Below, in pieces: positions 1 to 14,788 of a DNA stretch of 64,000 nt (its first letter is position 1; each line of letters opens with the position of its first letter). Source of the stretch: Tomocerus qinae (taxonomy: Eukaryota; Arthropoda; Collembola; Entomobryomorpha; Tomoceridae); the NCBI GenBank assembly GCA_020055645.1, contig CM034548.1:31980201-32044200 (forward strand), in the 5' to 3' direction. The position numbers and the translations under genes were made by a program. The notes beneath the pieces were generated by a model, which saw only the letters and a program-made list of their open reading frames with translations, had not been told where the DNA came from and made no database searches.

Positions 1-3000
1 AAACCTTAAACCTAGGGAAGAGAAGACACACCTTATAGTCAACTGAAAACAAGTCAACAACTTTGGTATTGGCTGTTAATTGAAGGCAAAACAACTTGGT
101 AGGCTACACCTGCACAATTCTAAGCTCATACAGCTAGTGTAAAGTGGCCAATATACCAAGAACTGTCGAGAATTGATATATAATGAAGTAGATATTACAT
201 GGCTGAGTATTTATGCACGTCCCCTATTTATGTGCAGGTAGGTAGGTAGGTAGAGGATGCTGTACTTGTTTGAGGACGAAGAAAGACAAAAACAGAAGTA
301 TCATCACAAGAGAGGATATTGGAGTGACTGCTGGTGATAATACATATCTGTAATATTTCTCATTTCACTCGGTTCACATGCCATGCAATCAGAGCCAAAC
401 CCAAAATCAGCAGAACAAAGCAATTTCTGCAAACACAGTGTATTTCCTTGAAGAAAAAGGTGCAGAAGAAAGAAATCTTCCCTAATGCTTCCTCCCTTCA
501 TCTCTGATATCCTCGATATCTCCACCATCCACTGTCTCTACCACTTAATCTACCGAAGAATGTGCCATGTCAATTCCTTTGCTATTCCTAAACACAAATC
601 AAGTACTACGTACGCTAAATAGCGTAAAAGCCAACACAAATCAAGCCACTTGCATAGACAGCAAATCAATGATCTCACTTTTGTTCACAATCAATCCGTT
701 TATAATCTAATAGATAGAATTCTTTTGCTTGGACTTAGCTCCATTTTTTCTTCATTTCTAGAATAATTGCCATTTGCAATTGCCACTGCAGTGTATAGCA
801 CTCTGTGCGTATGACTATTTGTATGAGCCGATGGAATTTCTTCTGCTTTCAATACTGGTTATTTCTATGGGTTGGTCTCACTAATCTCGTACTGATCCGG
901 TCAGGCACTTCTTTTATCATTATTGAAGTCTCTGCTATATGCCATTCTACATAGATAATATTACCATAGAAACTACCTAAAGGAATAAACAGATTCCATT
1001 GTAAAGTCTATTTGGGCACCTGCAGATCTGGGTAATTAAAAAGAATGTGTAACATTCTTCTTTTTGTATCCTTATAGGTACTACTAATTAGATACCGTGG
1101 TTTCTTAATTGAAATTTTAATCTTGGAATCACATCATCTAAATTTCCCTTCCTAGAAGTTTGATTTTTTTAAACTAAATAAATATAAATACGATTGTTTG
1201 GTTGAGCACGCATAGATACAATTGTTCTATATACTGATGAGATGGTCAAGTAGAATGTAAATAAATATTGTAGTTTCTCAATTTGGATGGGAATGATAAA
1301 TGTCAATGTTATATGTGAGTGTTGTGCAATAAACAGTTATTAGCAGCATGCAAATTGCGTTTGTTTGGTTAATAAATATGAACATCATCTAATTTCCTTT
1401 TATTGTATTGACTGGTAGATAAGATTGTTATCTGGACTCGTATAATATTCATCTTTGTCTGTGCGGTGCCTACTTTCTTATTAGCATTTAAGTGGCCTTG
1501 TGTCTCTGCATGTCTTTCCATTTCTATTTCTACTCTAGATTTCCTTCTGTGTTGTGTTCTGCCTGTTTCATGTCACTACAAAGAGATAGATAGATAAACA
1601 CAAGTTGAAGATTGAGGAGTCTTGAAATGGTCTGTGCCGTATGCATTGAATTGAATAGCTTTCGTCTCGTAATGACCCAAGAGGCGCCACCAGAGCAAAA
1701 ATGCAATGACTCGTATCATCATGCAATGCTTTTCCTCCACTGTCTCACTCAATACTACTTAACTTTGCTTCATTTCATGTTATTCTTCGCAATCTTTGTG
1801 TATGGAACTACTTATAATGTCCACCACCACTGCTATACATCAGGAGAGATAAACAGTTGCAATAGCGCACATGCAACCAACTAACTAAACAGCAGCCCAC
1901 ATTCTCTATTCACCCTATCAAAACTTGAATGGAATTGCCTAAAAGAATCCTCACAAACACGCTATTCATGCTAAGACGTATTTTTTCGGCTATTTTAACT
2001 CTAGTTTATGGTTAGTAGCTATTATTTTTAGTTTTATCTAGACGTCCTCCTTTAGTTTATATTTCTCCGCTCCTTTCACTTCATTCTTTCCTAATTTTAT
2101 GAAAGTTGAAGTGAATGGACTGAGTGACTGGACGAAATATTATTTTCAATGAAACCGCCTCGTAAAACCCAAAGAGAATAAAAGCTAAAAGCAAATCTAA
2201 GAGTCCATTTAGGTTTATAATAAAATAGCAATATAGTCAGAAGAGTACCTCACTAGGTGAGTCTACGAAGAAACGCAAGAAAAACACTTTTTATTCCGCC
2301 TACTCCTTGCTTTTTCCACTATGTCGACTTAGTTAACTTCTACAAAAGTACTAGTAGAGTATCCTAAAGACACAACTTTAGCTCTGCACTTTGAATTTTA
2401 TCTCAAAAGGTTACAGAATGCAATTGCTACTACCTGTATTAACTTGACGCTGAAAGTTCACTCAAAACAAAATAGAAATCAGCAAATAAAAAAATCTAAA
2501 AATAGGTTGTCTCAATTGCAAACTTTTTCTTTTGTTGGTGCAATGGAAACATAGTTTGAATTAAGTTGTAAATATTTTATAGATTTTGAATTAAATTCCT
2601 TTCTATTGTTTCCAAATTGCTTAGATGCGTAATTATACAAGCAAGTACAATCAAAACATTTCAAATAACTTTCTGTGTCAGAGTCATAGTGTGTGCTATT
2701 TAAGTTTGCCACACACTACACTACTTTTCATTAATCAGCACATAGATAGTAATAAAATATATGTATGACATATCGCTGATTGTGAGAGCGGGTTAGAGTA
2801 AGATTACTTGCTCTTTGTCTTTACCATTATGTAACATTACGTAATAATAATGGTGTTATGTAATACTATTGGGCATTTAAATTGTACCTTGCTACTTATC
2901 GGGACAATGTGTACTGAAAAGTTTACTTTGTTAAGTAACGGGACTGAAGATTCTTTTTGCTTCTAAGATAGCATTTCTTTATTATTCCTGCTTTGTAGAT

Positions 3001-6000
3001 AAACTGAAGAAGAGAATAACCCCGACGGCATTAACTTTCATTCAATGAGACAAGTCTAGGTTTATCTTCTATGCTAGAATGAGTTTTATAGACTGTGAGG
3101 AGATAAGTAGTGTATATGGTTATCCTTGTCCCACCCTTCAAGACACGAAAAAATAAAACAGCGATCAAAAATTTGCAACAAGAAAAAACACTGAACTTTA
3201 ACTGGGTACAGTAACTAAATAACTAGTAACAACCAAACTACTCAATGCAAGTATACGCTATCAAATGCTGCAGGCACTCTGCGAATCTGTCTAACCGTTA
3301 TTATGCATGTGCGTTAGCTACCCAAAATCTCCGCTATATGCAAAACACACGAACCACACCTAAGTAAAAGTAAAACACAATCTTCACCAGTTTGCATAAT
3401 TACAACAGGTACACGTTTATCTCCCATTACTCTTCCCTCTGCTACATTTACGAGTTTCTAATTCTAAGCTCATTCTCTATTTACGAATAGTTATCTATTA
3501 AGTATCATCATTGGCACACCAGTACTAATGCATGCCAATTAACCTTAATAGTACCAGATAATATTATTGGTTGCTACTGTACCTATATAGTTTGTGGTGC
3601 TATCTTTCTTGTGTCGTTTAGTCATCTCTTTAGTAGTACAGTTCCTATGTATTAATAAGTTTAGAGTCCATTAGGAATTCACTATAAAATATTTGTGTTT
3701 CTAAGTTTCTAGTACAATAATAATATGAGTTATGACCTATAGATGCATTTATTAGCAAGAGTATAGCAATCAAGAGATAATGAACCTCCGCAGCGTAATG
3801 CAGCAACAACAACCTTCTTTCTATTCAATTCCTAATAATTTACAATCAACAAAGGGAAATAAATGAATAGAAATCTATGCTACACCAATCAATCAATTTG
3901 TATGCATTGCAAAATAAATTGATTCGTGAACTGGGCCCCAAGCAATAAAAAATAACAATCAACACTCTGTCTCAATAATTATCATGTTGCTACCTAATAA
4001 ATGTATGTAATGTACTCATCTGTATTTGGCTAAATTTACATCATCTTGTAACTTACAATTCTCTTTCATACAAATATAATATAAGTACGGCCCAAAAGGG
4101 CCATAAAGACTTGCTGTGCCTCTCTGATCTGATATCTCGACCCATTCTAACAATCACATCACGGCATCCCATGCAACAATTTATTTTTGTAGCATATTTT
4201 TACCGTTGAATTATTGCTCCTGCACTGTGCCAAACACCAAGCCCATAATATACTATCGCTGGTCGAGGAGAGCCAATAAATAACTGCTCCATACACTTGC
4301 TATTCAATTAGGAAGTTTTTTGCTGCATTAAAGCGAAATAAAGGAGCTGTATAAACCCTAGTCATGAAACAATGTTTTTTAAACCGCCCGTATTTATGAG
4401 TGCGACCTAAAATATTATCAAGGAACATAAGGAACAGATTTCAGTTGATGAATTGCGTTTTACAGGGTCCTGCGTTTCTATTGTACCTTCTCAGGCTATA
4501 CTGATGATGCTGCAGTACTAGATTTATGAACTAGCGAAGGTTTCTTCTTCGTCTACCCCAAATAACCAAGTCCGCTCGTAATTTATATACGATGTTTCAG
4601 TACTTCATCAAAAGTTGACCAGTCTATGGCCGGGACATTGAAAACTCTATTTTTTGCGGAGAAGTCTGAGTAAAGAATAAAAGTAGGTCTAAGTAATTAT
4701 AAACAGTTCTCTAATTAGTAAGTATTTCTATGGCTTGACTATATTAATAGTATCCTTGTCATTATGCACAACATATAGTGTTAGCCTCCATATGCAATTA
4801 GCATAGCAATTTGACAGAAAAAACTAATACTGTTTTTTGGTTTCTTTTCACATGCGATTTTTAGAATTAAGCACATGTATATGCATATTGTAGCAAGAAA
4901 GTTTTCGTTTGTAATACTTACGGAGCAGATTTCTTAATTTGTAGTGTTAATTGTTGAGCTTCTCCTCTCCAGGTAAACTGTATGTAATATGTGAGATTTA
5001 ATTAGGTCTAACGTTGTTAACGAATTTATGGAGTCTTGAGCTGGAAACGGTCTGGTCTTAAGTGGTTAGTTTCTTCGTACCACTAAAAGTCGTACTCACT
5101 AGTCGCTATCAGTTAAAGTATTAATCACTTGAGCTTGAGACAGAGCGCTAAACTTTCGGGTCATAATCTTGACAAAGTCGCTCAAAGTGTCTTGTGTGTC
5201 TAAGTTACAAATTACGACTTGGCGATAAAGAAAGAGAGTCACTGTGTAAGTTCGGAAGTGACGACTCATTTGTTTTGTCAAATAGAGTATGCCAGCATGT
5301 ATGCGAGTACTAGGAATGATTTCCTGTCGTTAATAAGAGACACATGGGATCAGATTTCTGATTCTGAAGTAATTTAACCGACAAGCTACCTATCTATGTA
5401 TATTACATGTATAGTACTTAGTATATTATAGAGGTTATGATTTAAAGAGTGAGCCAAGTTTTGTGGCTGTATACGAGAAGTTCTTTGCCAAGGAAATATC
5501 CAGAATTATGTATTGAACTTATCTTTCCATTCCAGCACAGTGCAATGAAATTCAGCGAAGCCCACATTATTATATACTTAGATAGGTCGTGGTGTACAAG
5601 TGAGGTAAGGTAAATGCAATTGTAGCCTACAAATCCTCTGAGATAGGCTTTTGGAGAGCTGTGCAATTCGACTTTGATACACAAAATAAGGAGAGGAATG
5701 GTGAAGCTTGCCAAAATAATAAAAAAGGCAGACGAGAAAACAAACGGATCGAATAGGCTCAATCGAGCGGAAAGACGATGAGCAATAAACACAAGTGTCA
5801 CGTCTCAGTCTATGTCACTTATCTTGGAAGTTGAATACAGCTTGATCATCCTTTGTTCACGCCTGTTTGATATAGTGCTTGGAGTAATAATTATCTTTAT
5901 CTCAAGTAGTTAGCAATTCGACATCCAGTTACATTGACACATAATATAAATAAACTCTGAGGGGAGCGACAAACAAAAGTGCATGCTTATAAAATAAAGT

Positions 6001-9000
6001 TTTATGAGCTTACCCAATCTCGTGTGTGATTTACATGGAGATTCTTCTGTCTTTCGTCAGAAGATAATAAATGTGCTCCAGAAGAACTCGTTATAGAACT
6101 TATCACCAGCAGTATCGCTACCGACTGAAATCACTATGGTGAATCGGCAGAATTTTCATAGTTATTTTATCTCTCAGTTTTTAAGCAGAAGCTCCGCTGA
6201 GTATGCTTAGTAGTCTAGACACAAAGTTTAAACGAACTGTGTCATCCTTACTTAGTAGCACTGATGTATGCGTGACGACATTAAATAGTCGATGAAATCG
6301 TTTTTTTCTTTGTCTTAGCTTTGAAAATCACATTCTCACTCATGTAAATATAAATTCCTATGCAAAACATCCAAATACACAGGGAGTATTAGAAAAGTTT
6401 TTAATTATTCTTGAGTGTTTCTTTCCTGAAGCAAGAGTAGGTACCTTTAGGACAATATTCTAAAGTAATCTTCGCACAAACTTGCAACTAGAACTGCCTA
6501 GAGTAAGTACAGAGTATACGTTGAAAGCATACTTTTAATTCATTAGCAGTAAAACTGTGTTTAAACAAAGTTATTGTTAATCAAGTTGAAATTGCTATTG
6601 TTTTTTATCAGTTGGTTTCAGATAGTCTTATGGATTGAGCTGTGGCTATGTGTGTCTTCACTTAAAAAGTGTTTTGTTCAGTTGGCATCTGTCCTTAGTA
6701 TATCTGGGGTAGTGATGTGGTGAGGTTTACAATGTTAAGTCCCTTCATGAAAATACTCACATCACTTTACAAAAGATATTATTAAATTCCTGATACGACG
6801 GCTATAGAACATTTCCTTTACATTTCCAAACAACTACTGGTCCAACAAATGTTATTATAGTTCATATAAGGGAACTGGCTCTCGTGTTTTTTAAACTGGT
6901 AGGTACTCCACTCCACTGCATCACATAGAATGGAGACAGAGGGAAAACATTTGGGCTCCCAGTCACTGGGATAAAATGACGAATGCTGCTGCTTCTGTTG
7001 TGTATTTATTTGCACCTGGCCTGTTGGCCTACCCTGGCTTTTCTGTCTTTTAAACAGACCATTGGCTTATACATGTCCATAGCTCTCTTATAATGCATTG
7101 CTCCATTCCTGAATACACATAATGAAATGCACACACCAGCACAAGACAAATAATATACGTAGTAAAGCAAGGCAAAAGTACGTAAATCTATTAGTGCAAT
7201 ATGTTGAGCTATTCTATCTCACAGAACTCCTATGTCATACAGGAAATAAATGTGTACAGAGCATTTCTCTCATCTGAACATTTCCTAAGCATTAAATACT
7301 TTTATATATAGGTACCTAAAGAAGTATATCTATATAGAGACGTAATAGTATATGTAATGTATTGTATACAGCAAATAAATAGTATCATATATACTGACGT
7401 ATATTTACTTGCTTTATTATGATATGATGGGCTCATGGATAAGAGGATAAGTACAGCATGAATTTAAAGGTCTCTGCTTTAAGTAGTACTTTCTACCCTT
7501 ATGAATTGTACTGTTGGCATAAACCATATCTATTTGAGTTAGCATAGAATGGAGATTTATACCTTACCAGATAGTGTTTGCATAGACAAAGTCATTTGTA
7601 GGTATAGACACATGTACATAAAAGTCACTAACACCAAACGAGAAAAGTTTCCGTTGAAACTATCGGAAGGATTCAAATCAGTTTTTTAAACTTCAACTGT
7701 CACTCTCAATTCTGTTCACTGTTTCACTGTCACAACAATAATCAGGTCCACTACTTAATAGAGACGTTATTTAGTAATGCATACGCTACGGTCTACAGCG
7801 ATACGGTAGGAGAATAAATATTAAACTCATTTGCATATTCTATGCCAAAATAATAAAAGTTTTGGTTTCTTTGCAAAGTAAACCGTGATTTACATAGTTC
7901 CTTCATGACTATTTATGGATGGACATGATAGGAATGGTGGAGCTAACGAACTAACACCACTCCAGTCAAATCACAATGCAAATCACACAAGAGCAAAGCA
8001 TGATACTAACTGATCTCATCTCATCGCATACTAGTTTATGGGCTATCCGTTCAATTCAACTTTAGTTCCAGTGTTATGTCATAAGACAGTCATGCAGAAA
8101 TAAAGACAGTTACTAGAGAACAAGAGCACTTTGAAAGAACTTTGTCTTGAAACAATGCAAAAGTTTTTGCAAACTATGCAAATTATGTGGCTAGTATGGA
8201 CTTGTATCTTTGTGTCATATCATGCAATGTGCGAATTATCCTACTTTTACTACTCTTGTATGTACTGTGAGATTTCCACGCTCCATTGCTCTGATATCTG
8301 AATAATAATTAATAAGAGCAGTTGCTAATGTATCAGGAGACAGGACTAACATTAACTATAACACTCCAGCACGAAATCTGTCCCTTGCAACTTGCAATTG
8401 ATAGCTGCATGAAATATTTATAGGGGAGGATTCGCCACTGGAAGCATATCATTAGTTATGTGCATGTTCTCTCCTACAATCTATTGGCTCTTCTATCATG
8501 ACCAACTTTTGTAATTTGTAATACAATGAAACACATTTCTACGTTTGTTCTGGAGAATTATTAATTACATTTAATAGTTCTATGGAGGAACAGTCATAAT
8601 AATCATGACAATAGCTATAATTTATCGCACAATATCTAAGCACTAGGAAAAGATACTTTTGGGGGTTACCGTAAATACTTCGTTCGCAAAAGCCCTTAAT
8701 TACATTTTTACTTATACAGAACATTGTAGTTACTAGAACTACATATAGGATGTAATAGTTATGTACGACTAATTAGTTGACCTAATTAAAGCTATGTAAT
8801 TCTCACAAGAATTTGAATAATATATTATTGTGACAAAATAATATGCAAAATGGTTTCTCCATAATAATAGTAGCTCTGTAGTGTATGGATTACTTGCGCA
8901 GATCAATATTAATAATACTGTATATAGTATTATATATATTATAATCTTTGAAATATTGGGATAATAACCATTACCAATAAATAGGAGTATGTTCAGCAAT

Positions 9001-12000
9001 GTAGTTTATATAGATGCCTGTATTAAAATACTTGTGTATGCATAGATAAGACAGGGCGTCAACGTCCACACGTAAAACAACGGTAGTGGTGAATAAAAAG
9101 GGAATTGCAAATGTGTTCTATGAAGTTACAATGTTGTTGTTGTGGAGATGCGGTGACAGAAAACGAGTGAGTTATCTTTTCTGCAGAATTATGCTAATAA
9201 TGTGATGAGCTGTATAATTTTTCTCGTCCTCACGTCCGTGTTTATAGTTTGGTTTACGGTGAACGTATTGGAACAATAATAATGATGGAACGGTGGAGAA
9301 TAAGTCTATACTACTATATTATACTCTACTACTTGTCGTGTTGTTGTGTGAGACTGGTACTACAGATAGTTTGTATGTTGCATAACGTATCTTTCAATGT
9401 ATGAAAGTATTTTAATTTTAGTTGTGTAAAAAACGTTTCAAGTTTGTGAGACTGTGTGTATGTGTGTGTCGTCCCGACGAGAGCCGAACTTGTACTGAGA
9501 GAGACTGATGATGAGGGGAACAAACTAACCCATTTGGTAGAAAGAGAGTACGAGTTGCTGTAGGAGTCAGTGCTTGAGTATGTGTAGTTAGTAGTCGTGG
9601 GCTATACGTAGAGAGATGTAAAAGCAAAGAAACTAGACCTCGTGGAACGAGTAGAGCAGGCCTGAGCCCAAAGTCTGAGAGTTAAGTCAACCTTTGCTTC
9701 GTTTGGCTTTCAGTGAGAACCTCAATGGGGAATGAAGAGCAAAAGAGCGGTTTCTGGTGCGAAAGGAATTTCTTCAGTATTAGTCGGCAGTTTGTGTTAT
9801 ATTTTCCTCCATCCATTATGGTCATAGTCGTCTTGGCTAAGACAGAGGAACTATAACTTTATATCTAACTAAGTAAGTGGAAAGGGAGAGTGAGACGCCG
9901 TTGCATGGCCTGACCATTCCATATCATCATGTAACCAAGTCCAGTCTGAGACGGACCTTAACTCACAACTAACCCAATGTAACAAGTTAAAACTTGCACT
10001 GCATCCGTACATTCAAACCTAAACATCATTCACACTCTAATGCAATAACAATACCAAATACAATATCACGGTGTGCATGGCGTAATAATAGCAAAAACTA
10101 TCTCTATCTATACACCTCTAACAATATGTTAGTATGTATAGTGGGATGGACCCTGTACAACTTAATACACAAGAGATAAGATAGGGAGATAGGAGTAAGT
10201 AGTCCGTGTAAGTCCTCCGGAGTCTTATGTCCAGGCAGTCCGGTTCAGGTTTAGTAGTCATTCAGCCGTTCAGTCTCACTCTGTGTCCGTGCACTGTAAA
10301 GGAAGTGAGTCTGGAGGTAGTCAGTGAGCGGGTTAAGCTTTAAAAGGACAGGAAGGAACTAACTGAAATAATGGCCAGACAAGGCGAGGGGAAGGAAAGA
10401 CAATCCTCAAGTTGAAGCTATAAACTATTTTCTAGCAATATGCCATTTGTTACTTTACGTGTTGTCCGGGAACGTTGCAATGCGTTTTTTGTATCTGTAT
10501 CTGTGTATATAACAAGTAGGTACTAGTTGGGAGGACATGTAGTCATGTAGGATGTAAGCATGTAGGTTCATGTCTATTGTATGGGGAATAGAAAGGAGAT
10601 CAACAGTATAGCTACTTTTTAATACGATAGTATTATAGAAATGGAAAAGTCTGCTGGACAGCCATCCATGCATTGGCGTTTGTCTATCTAGGTTACTAGG
10701 AGGTTGGGCTCTTTTGCACAAACATTTCGGTTATTGCATCCCATATGACGTTTCTTATATTATATCTTACGAAATCCTCCTGCTCAAAAGCCGGCTGGAC
10801 TTGACTTGAGGAGAAAGGATTCAAGTGAAGTGTCCTGTCGAGTAACGCGAGCTGGGTGTCTTGTCTTAAGACAGAATTGGATGGCATGACATGTCATCCT
10901 ATGACCTACTCTACTACATATTTATACTCTGCATATATACTCACTTTATTCCATACTCAATTTTAAACATACATTTGTAGTGCACCTATTATTCCCTTGC
11001 TTTCAGTAGGATTACCAATCTCACTTCCGTTCATATGCACTTTCAGATTCATTGCAATTCCCACATGCCAACATAGAAGATGAGTCCAAAATATATTTGT
11101 ACTGAAAATAGATTAACACAAGACACAAGTTAAATTATTGCAAGCACAAATGTCTCAAAGAAACTGCCATGCTGTACCGTATTGTAGACATTGAAGGGTC
11201 TAAACACAAAACTCCATTAAAAGAAAAAGACCGAGCTTAGGAAGATTGGCACAATTGGTGATGGAACTAGGAAACCTAATGATTAGTGGGTACTTGTCTC
11301 TGTAACATAGCGAAGGAGACTCTAGATACTACTAAAACTAAAATTTTCAAAACTTGGATCTGTCTTATTCGCTTAGACTAGAGTCATAGCTGAGATGCAA
11401 TTCTCAAACGGAGTAGGGATGAAGTAATATTGCAGTGAGATGTAACGTAACAGAGAATCAACGCGACGGGTGAATGCTTAATACGTTCTAAAAGAAACTT
11501 CTCAAAGATAAAAGCATTTCCCAAACCAGAACAGACATCGCATGTAATTTTATGTAAATATCTAATGCAAGGAGTACAACATTGTAGATCGTAAGAAGAA
11601 AGGAAAACACTATGGATGATAAGTGGCTCATAGTAATACAATGACATCTCCTTTATCGGGCTGCCAAAATTGATGCAATGCAATATAATAACAAAAATTT
11701 GAAGACTATGATTCTACAGTTTTATGAAGCATGCAATTTAAAAATTGGTTCACATTATGATAATCTTTCGTGTATATATGCCAGAAAAGAATTCTATAAA
11801 GTTACAAAGTTCAATTTTATATTTTTAACAAAAGAACGACTTTCCCTGGCTGTGAAAGTGAACTTACAAAAAAGTTACTCGTGTTTTAAATATTTATGAA
11901 TTGTCGCATTTTATTTGATGCCGAACAATGTACAACAAAATGAGACTATACATCACTAAGTTCTACACAAGAACTTTTTTATACTTAGCTATATAATTAA

Positions 12001-12950
12001 AACGTTAAGCTAACTTATGCTAGAAAACAATATTATTATCTACACAACAGTTACAAGCTTACCACATTACTACCTAATAAGATACATAGCAATTTTATTC
12101 TTAGTTCATTGGAACAATAACTATATCTGTAATCGATATAAACATTAACAAATAGTATATAACTATAGTTTCACATAAGTAAAATTGTGCATTCATTTTA
12201 AAAAAATCAATGGAAAATATTTAAAACGTTTTCTCACAACTTAATTGAAGTTCATATGGCATAGAGCTGATCTAACTAAAGCCACTTATTTGTAATTCCT
12301 AATGTTCTTGGTCTTGGTTCATCAGTTCATCTTGGTTGATGAAGAATTTTCTTGAAGAAAGTTTTGCACGGGTCAAATGATTAAACTAAAGTGCCACCAT
12401 ATTATAATGAGAGAATAATGTACTATCGATTAATACAGAAACGGACAAGATCCTAGCAAAAACATAAGAAATTTGGTAATAAATAAGTTTTTAATGATGA
12501 GCGTGTCTGGAAAATGCAATAAGAGACATGGGTAACTATTAGCGATATAGATATGACAACAATTATATGGACGTAAATATATACCGAGAGCAAACAATAC
12601 TTCCCTATCATCCTCACTTTCAGGTCTAGATATTTAGATATTACGATTTACGAACAAAGACACGTTTGATTTTCTAACAAGAAGTGTTCCAATTTCAATT
12701 TAGCTTTTGCAAAGTTATGAGGTTTAATTTCAAATTTCCTGATCATATCCTCATATCAGATCATTTTCCAGACCATAATAATATTGTCACCATATGTATC
12801 CACTAAAATCAAACAGAATGTATTAAAGCATTAATCACTCACATATTTAGTTGAGACGAATAAGATTCAAGTGTATATAATATTTTAATTTACAATAATG
12901 GAGTTCAAAACGACTGTCCAATGAATGTTTTTCTCATAAGTAAGGGTATA
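1..12950. other. Gene-free AT-rich region
   Basis: No conserved domain, splice-consistent exon chain, tRNA or rRNA was recognised on either strand. Open frames here are short (at most about 120 codons), overlap one another in both strands and have no family resemblance. A short GTAG run lies near 236-253 and a GATA run near 1585-1595. It could be intergenic DNA or a large intron of a gene whose exons lie outside the window. The sequence alone does not decide this. Confidence 0.6.
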
Positions 12951-13059
12951 TCTAGGGCTAGGGTTTCCCCTTTCCTATTCCATGCGTTTATATTCCCATA
13001 GAGGCTCCCATTCCCAATATTCCCAATAATTTCCCCCGAAATATGTTCCCGGAAAATAG

Positions 13060-13490
13060 GCACCCTATACAAATACCCAAGCACTTGCTAGAAAGTCACC
13101 AGGGACTTTCTAGCACCCTATACAAATACCCAAGCACTTGCTAGAAAGTCACCAGTGACTTTCTAGCACCCTTTACAAATTCCCAAGCACTTAATAGAAA
13201 GTCACCAGGGACCTTCTGGCACCCTTTACAAATTCCCAAGCACACTCTAGAAAGTAAACCAGGTACTCTTAGGCACCCTTTACAAATTCCCAAGCACATA
13301 GAAAGTCACCAGGGACCTTCTAGCACCCTTTACAAATTCCCAAGCACTTGATAGAAAGTCACCAGGGACCTTCTAGCACCCTTTACAAATTCCCAAGCAC
13401 TTGCTAGAAAGTCACCAGGAACTTTCTAGCACCCTTTACAAATTCCCAAGCACTTGCTAGAAAGTCCCTGGGGGCTTTCTGGCACCCTTT
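13060..13490. repeat. 53-bp minisatellite with internal hairpin, about 8 copies
   Basis: Units begin with GCACCC at about 13060, 13113, 13166, 13219, 13273, 13323, 13376, 13429 and 13482, so the period is 53 bp with small indels. Each unit has a variable spacer and an inverted repeat CTAGAAAGTC / GACTTTCTAG separated by about 6 bases. The same hairpin occurs singly near 13870-13895, and its half-site TGCTAGAAA recurs near 14622 and 17340. The array may therefore have been amplified from a repeat-element end. Confidence 0.9.
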
Positions 13491-13619
13491 TTTACATTTC
13501 CAAAATCCAAAGGCAGACTATATCATTGAAATAAAGGCTGAATTAAAGCAGCGATACCTCGTTGCAGGTCACTAATGTTGTCTCTTTTCTGACCTAACCT
13601 ATTAAAAATCCCTATTTTT

Positions 13620-13686
13620 GCGTCTTTACTGACCTAACCTAATATAAGATAAACTATTTTTAATTAGGTTAGGTTAAAAAGACGAA
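13620..13686. repeat. Short inverted repeat with AACCTAA / TTAGGTT arms
   Basis: The segment from CGTCTTT through GACCTAACCTAAT is followed about 15 bases later by its near complement ATTAGGTTAGGTT and AAAAAGACG. A partial upstream copy of the left arm occurs near 13590. It looks like a small foldback or MITE remnant. Confidence 0.55.
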
Positions 13687-13696
13687 AAAGTAGTGA

Positions 13697-13776
13697 CCGG
13701 CAGCATCGGCAATACCGGCAGCATCGGCAATACCGGCAGCATCGGCAATACTGGCAGCATCGGCAATACCGGCAAC
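13697..13776 (+). repeat. 18-bp tandem repeat, about 4.5 copies
   Basis: The unit CCGGCAGCATCGGCAATA is repeated head to tail with one or two substitutions. It is GC-rich in an AT-rich setting and lies directly downstream of the 53-bp minisatellite. Confidence 0.9.
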
Positions 13777-14705
13777 GTAGTACCTACTGATTGCTACTTT
13801 ATGAGGATTTAGAATTAATTTTGATGATAATGGTCTGCCTTCGGGAACTTTTTATAATCATAAAAACGATGCTAGAAAGTTCCCGGGGACATTCTAGCAC
13901 CTGCAGATGCTAGAAAAAAGGGAATATTCCCAGAATTTTCCTATTCTTCCAAGGAATATTCCTATTTTCCCAAATAAGGTATAAAATATAGGTAAAGGTT
14001 TATGGGTAAATAGAAAAAGGTTTTTCGTCAATAAAAGAAGGCTTTTCGAAAATAGTCCAATTTTCAATACCAAGAAGTAAATGGGTCAATAAAATAAAGT
14101 ACGAAAGTCAATTAATCGAGTACGAAGAGCAATACTTAGAATTATTGCTATTTAGTCAATATTAAATCACTAGTAGCTCCCAGCATATGCGACTCGATTT
14201 TAAAAGGTATTATTTAGTAATAAAATTCTTGGATCCACGCGGTAAAATTCAAATTTACTCTACCAGACATACATAGTTATATAGGTAGGAAAATTTTTCT
14301 CAGTCTGCGATTATATATTGGAATAGTTATAATGGCAAATGGGCACACAGGTTTGTCTAGTGGTCTAAACAGCCGCTTCTCAGGCTGAGGTCTGGAGTTC
14401 GAATCTCTGGAGCGCCTCAGGTCTCAGGTCTAAAAGGTAGTAGTCTGGAACTGGGAGAAGCTGTCATTGCCGTATATTCGTTACTAGTGAACCCAGCTAA
14501 GGGGCAAATCTAGCACTCAAGAGAAATTCAGCAGGCTACCCTTTACAGTAATAAAAGCAATTTCGAAAACATCCCATTAGGTTATTATTTATTACTAGTT
14601 GAATCCTAGCACACAAAGTGTGCTAGAAAATGTTGCAATCAGTAAATTTCTAGCGACTGCGCATTGGCCCGAATTTCATAGACCGTTGATTGGACCCAAT
14701 AGTCT

Positions 14706-14788
14706 AGTCCTTGCTCATTAATTACAAAATATTACCCTTACTCATTAATTACAAAATATTACCCTTACTCATTAATTACAAAATATTA
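14706..14788. repeat. 26-bp tandem repeat, 3 copies
   Basis: Three nearly identical copies of a 26-bp unit containing CTCATTAATTACAAAATATT follow one another. This is a simple local duplication inside the repeat mosaic. Confidence 0.9.

Noticed and set aside
5442-5801. 119-codon minus-strand frame with hydrophobic residues
   Set aside because: AT-rich sequence readily yields hydrophobic frames. There is no start context, domain or splice support.
13060-13490. CRISPR-like array
   Set aside because: The repeats are contiguous 53-bp tandem units with no unique spacers, in a eukaryotic genome with no cas genes.
13620-13686. TTAGG motif as telomeric repeat
   Set aside because: Only two adjacent units occur on one arm of a small hairpin. 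There is no long array, so it is not telomeric.
14341-14420. Possible true tRNA gene
   Set aside because: It has box A and B-like sequences, but the anticodon and acceptor stems do not fold properly and the segment continues into a SINE body with target-site duplications.
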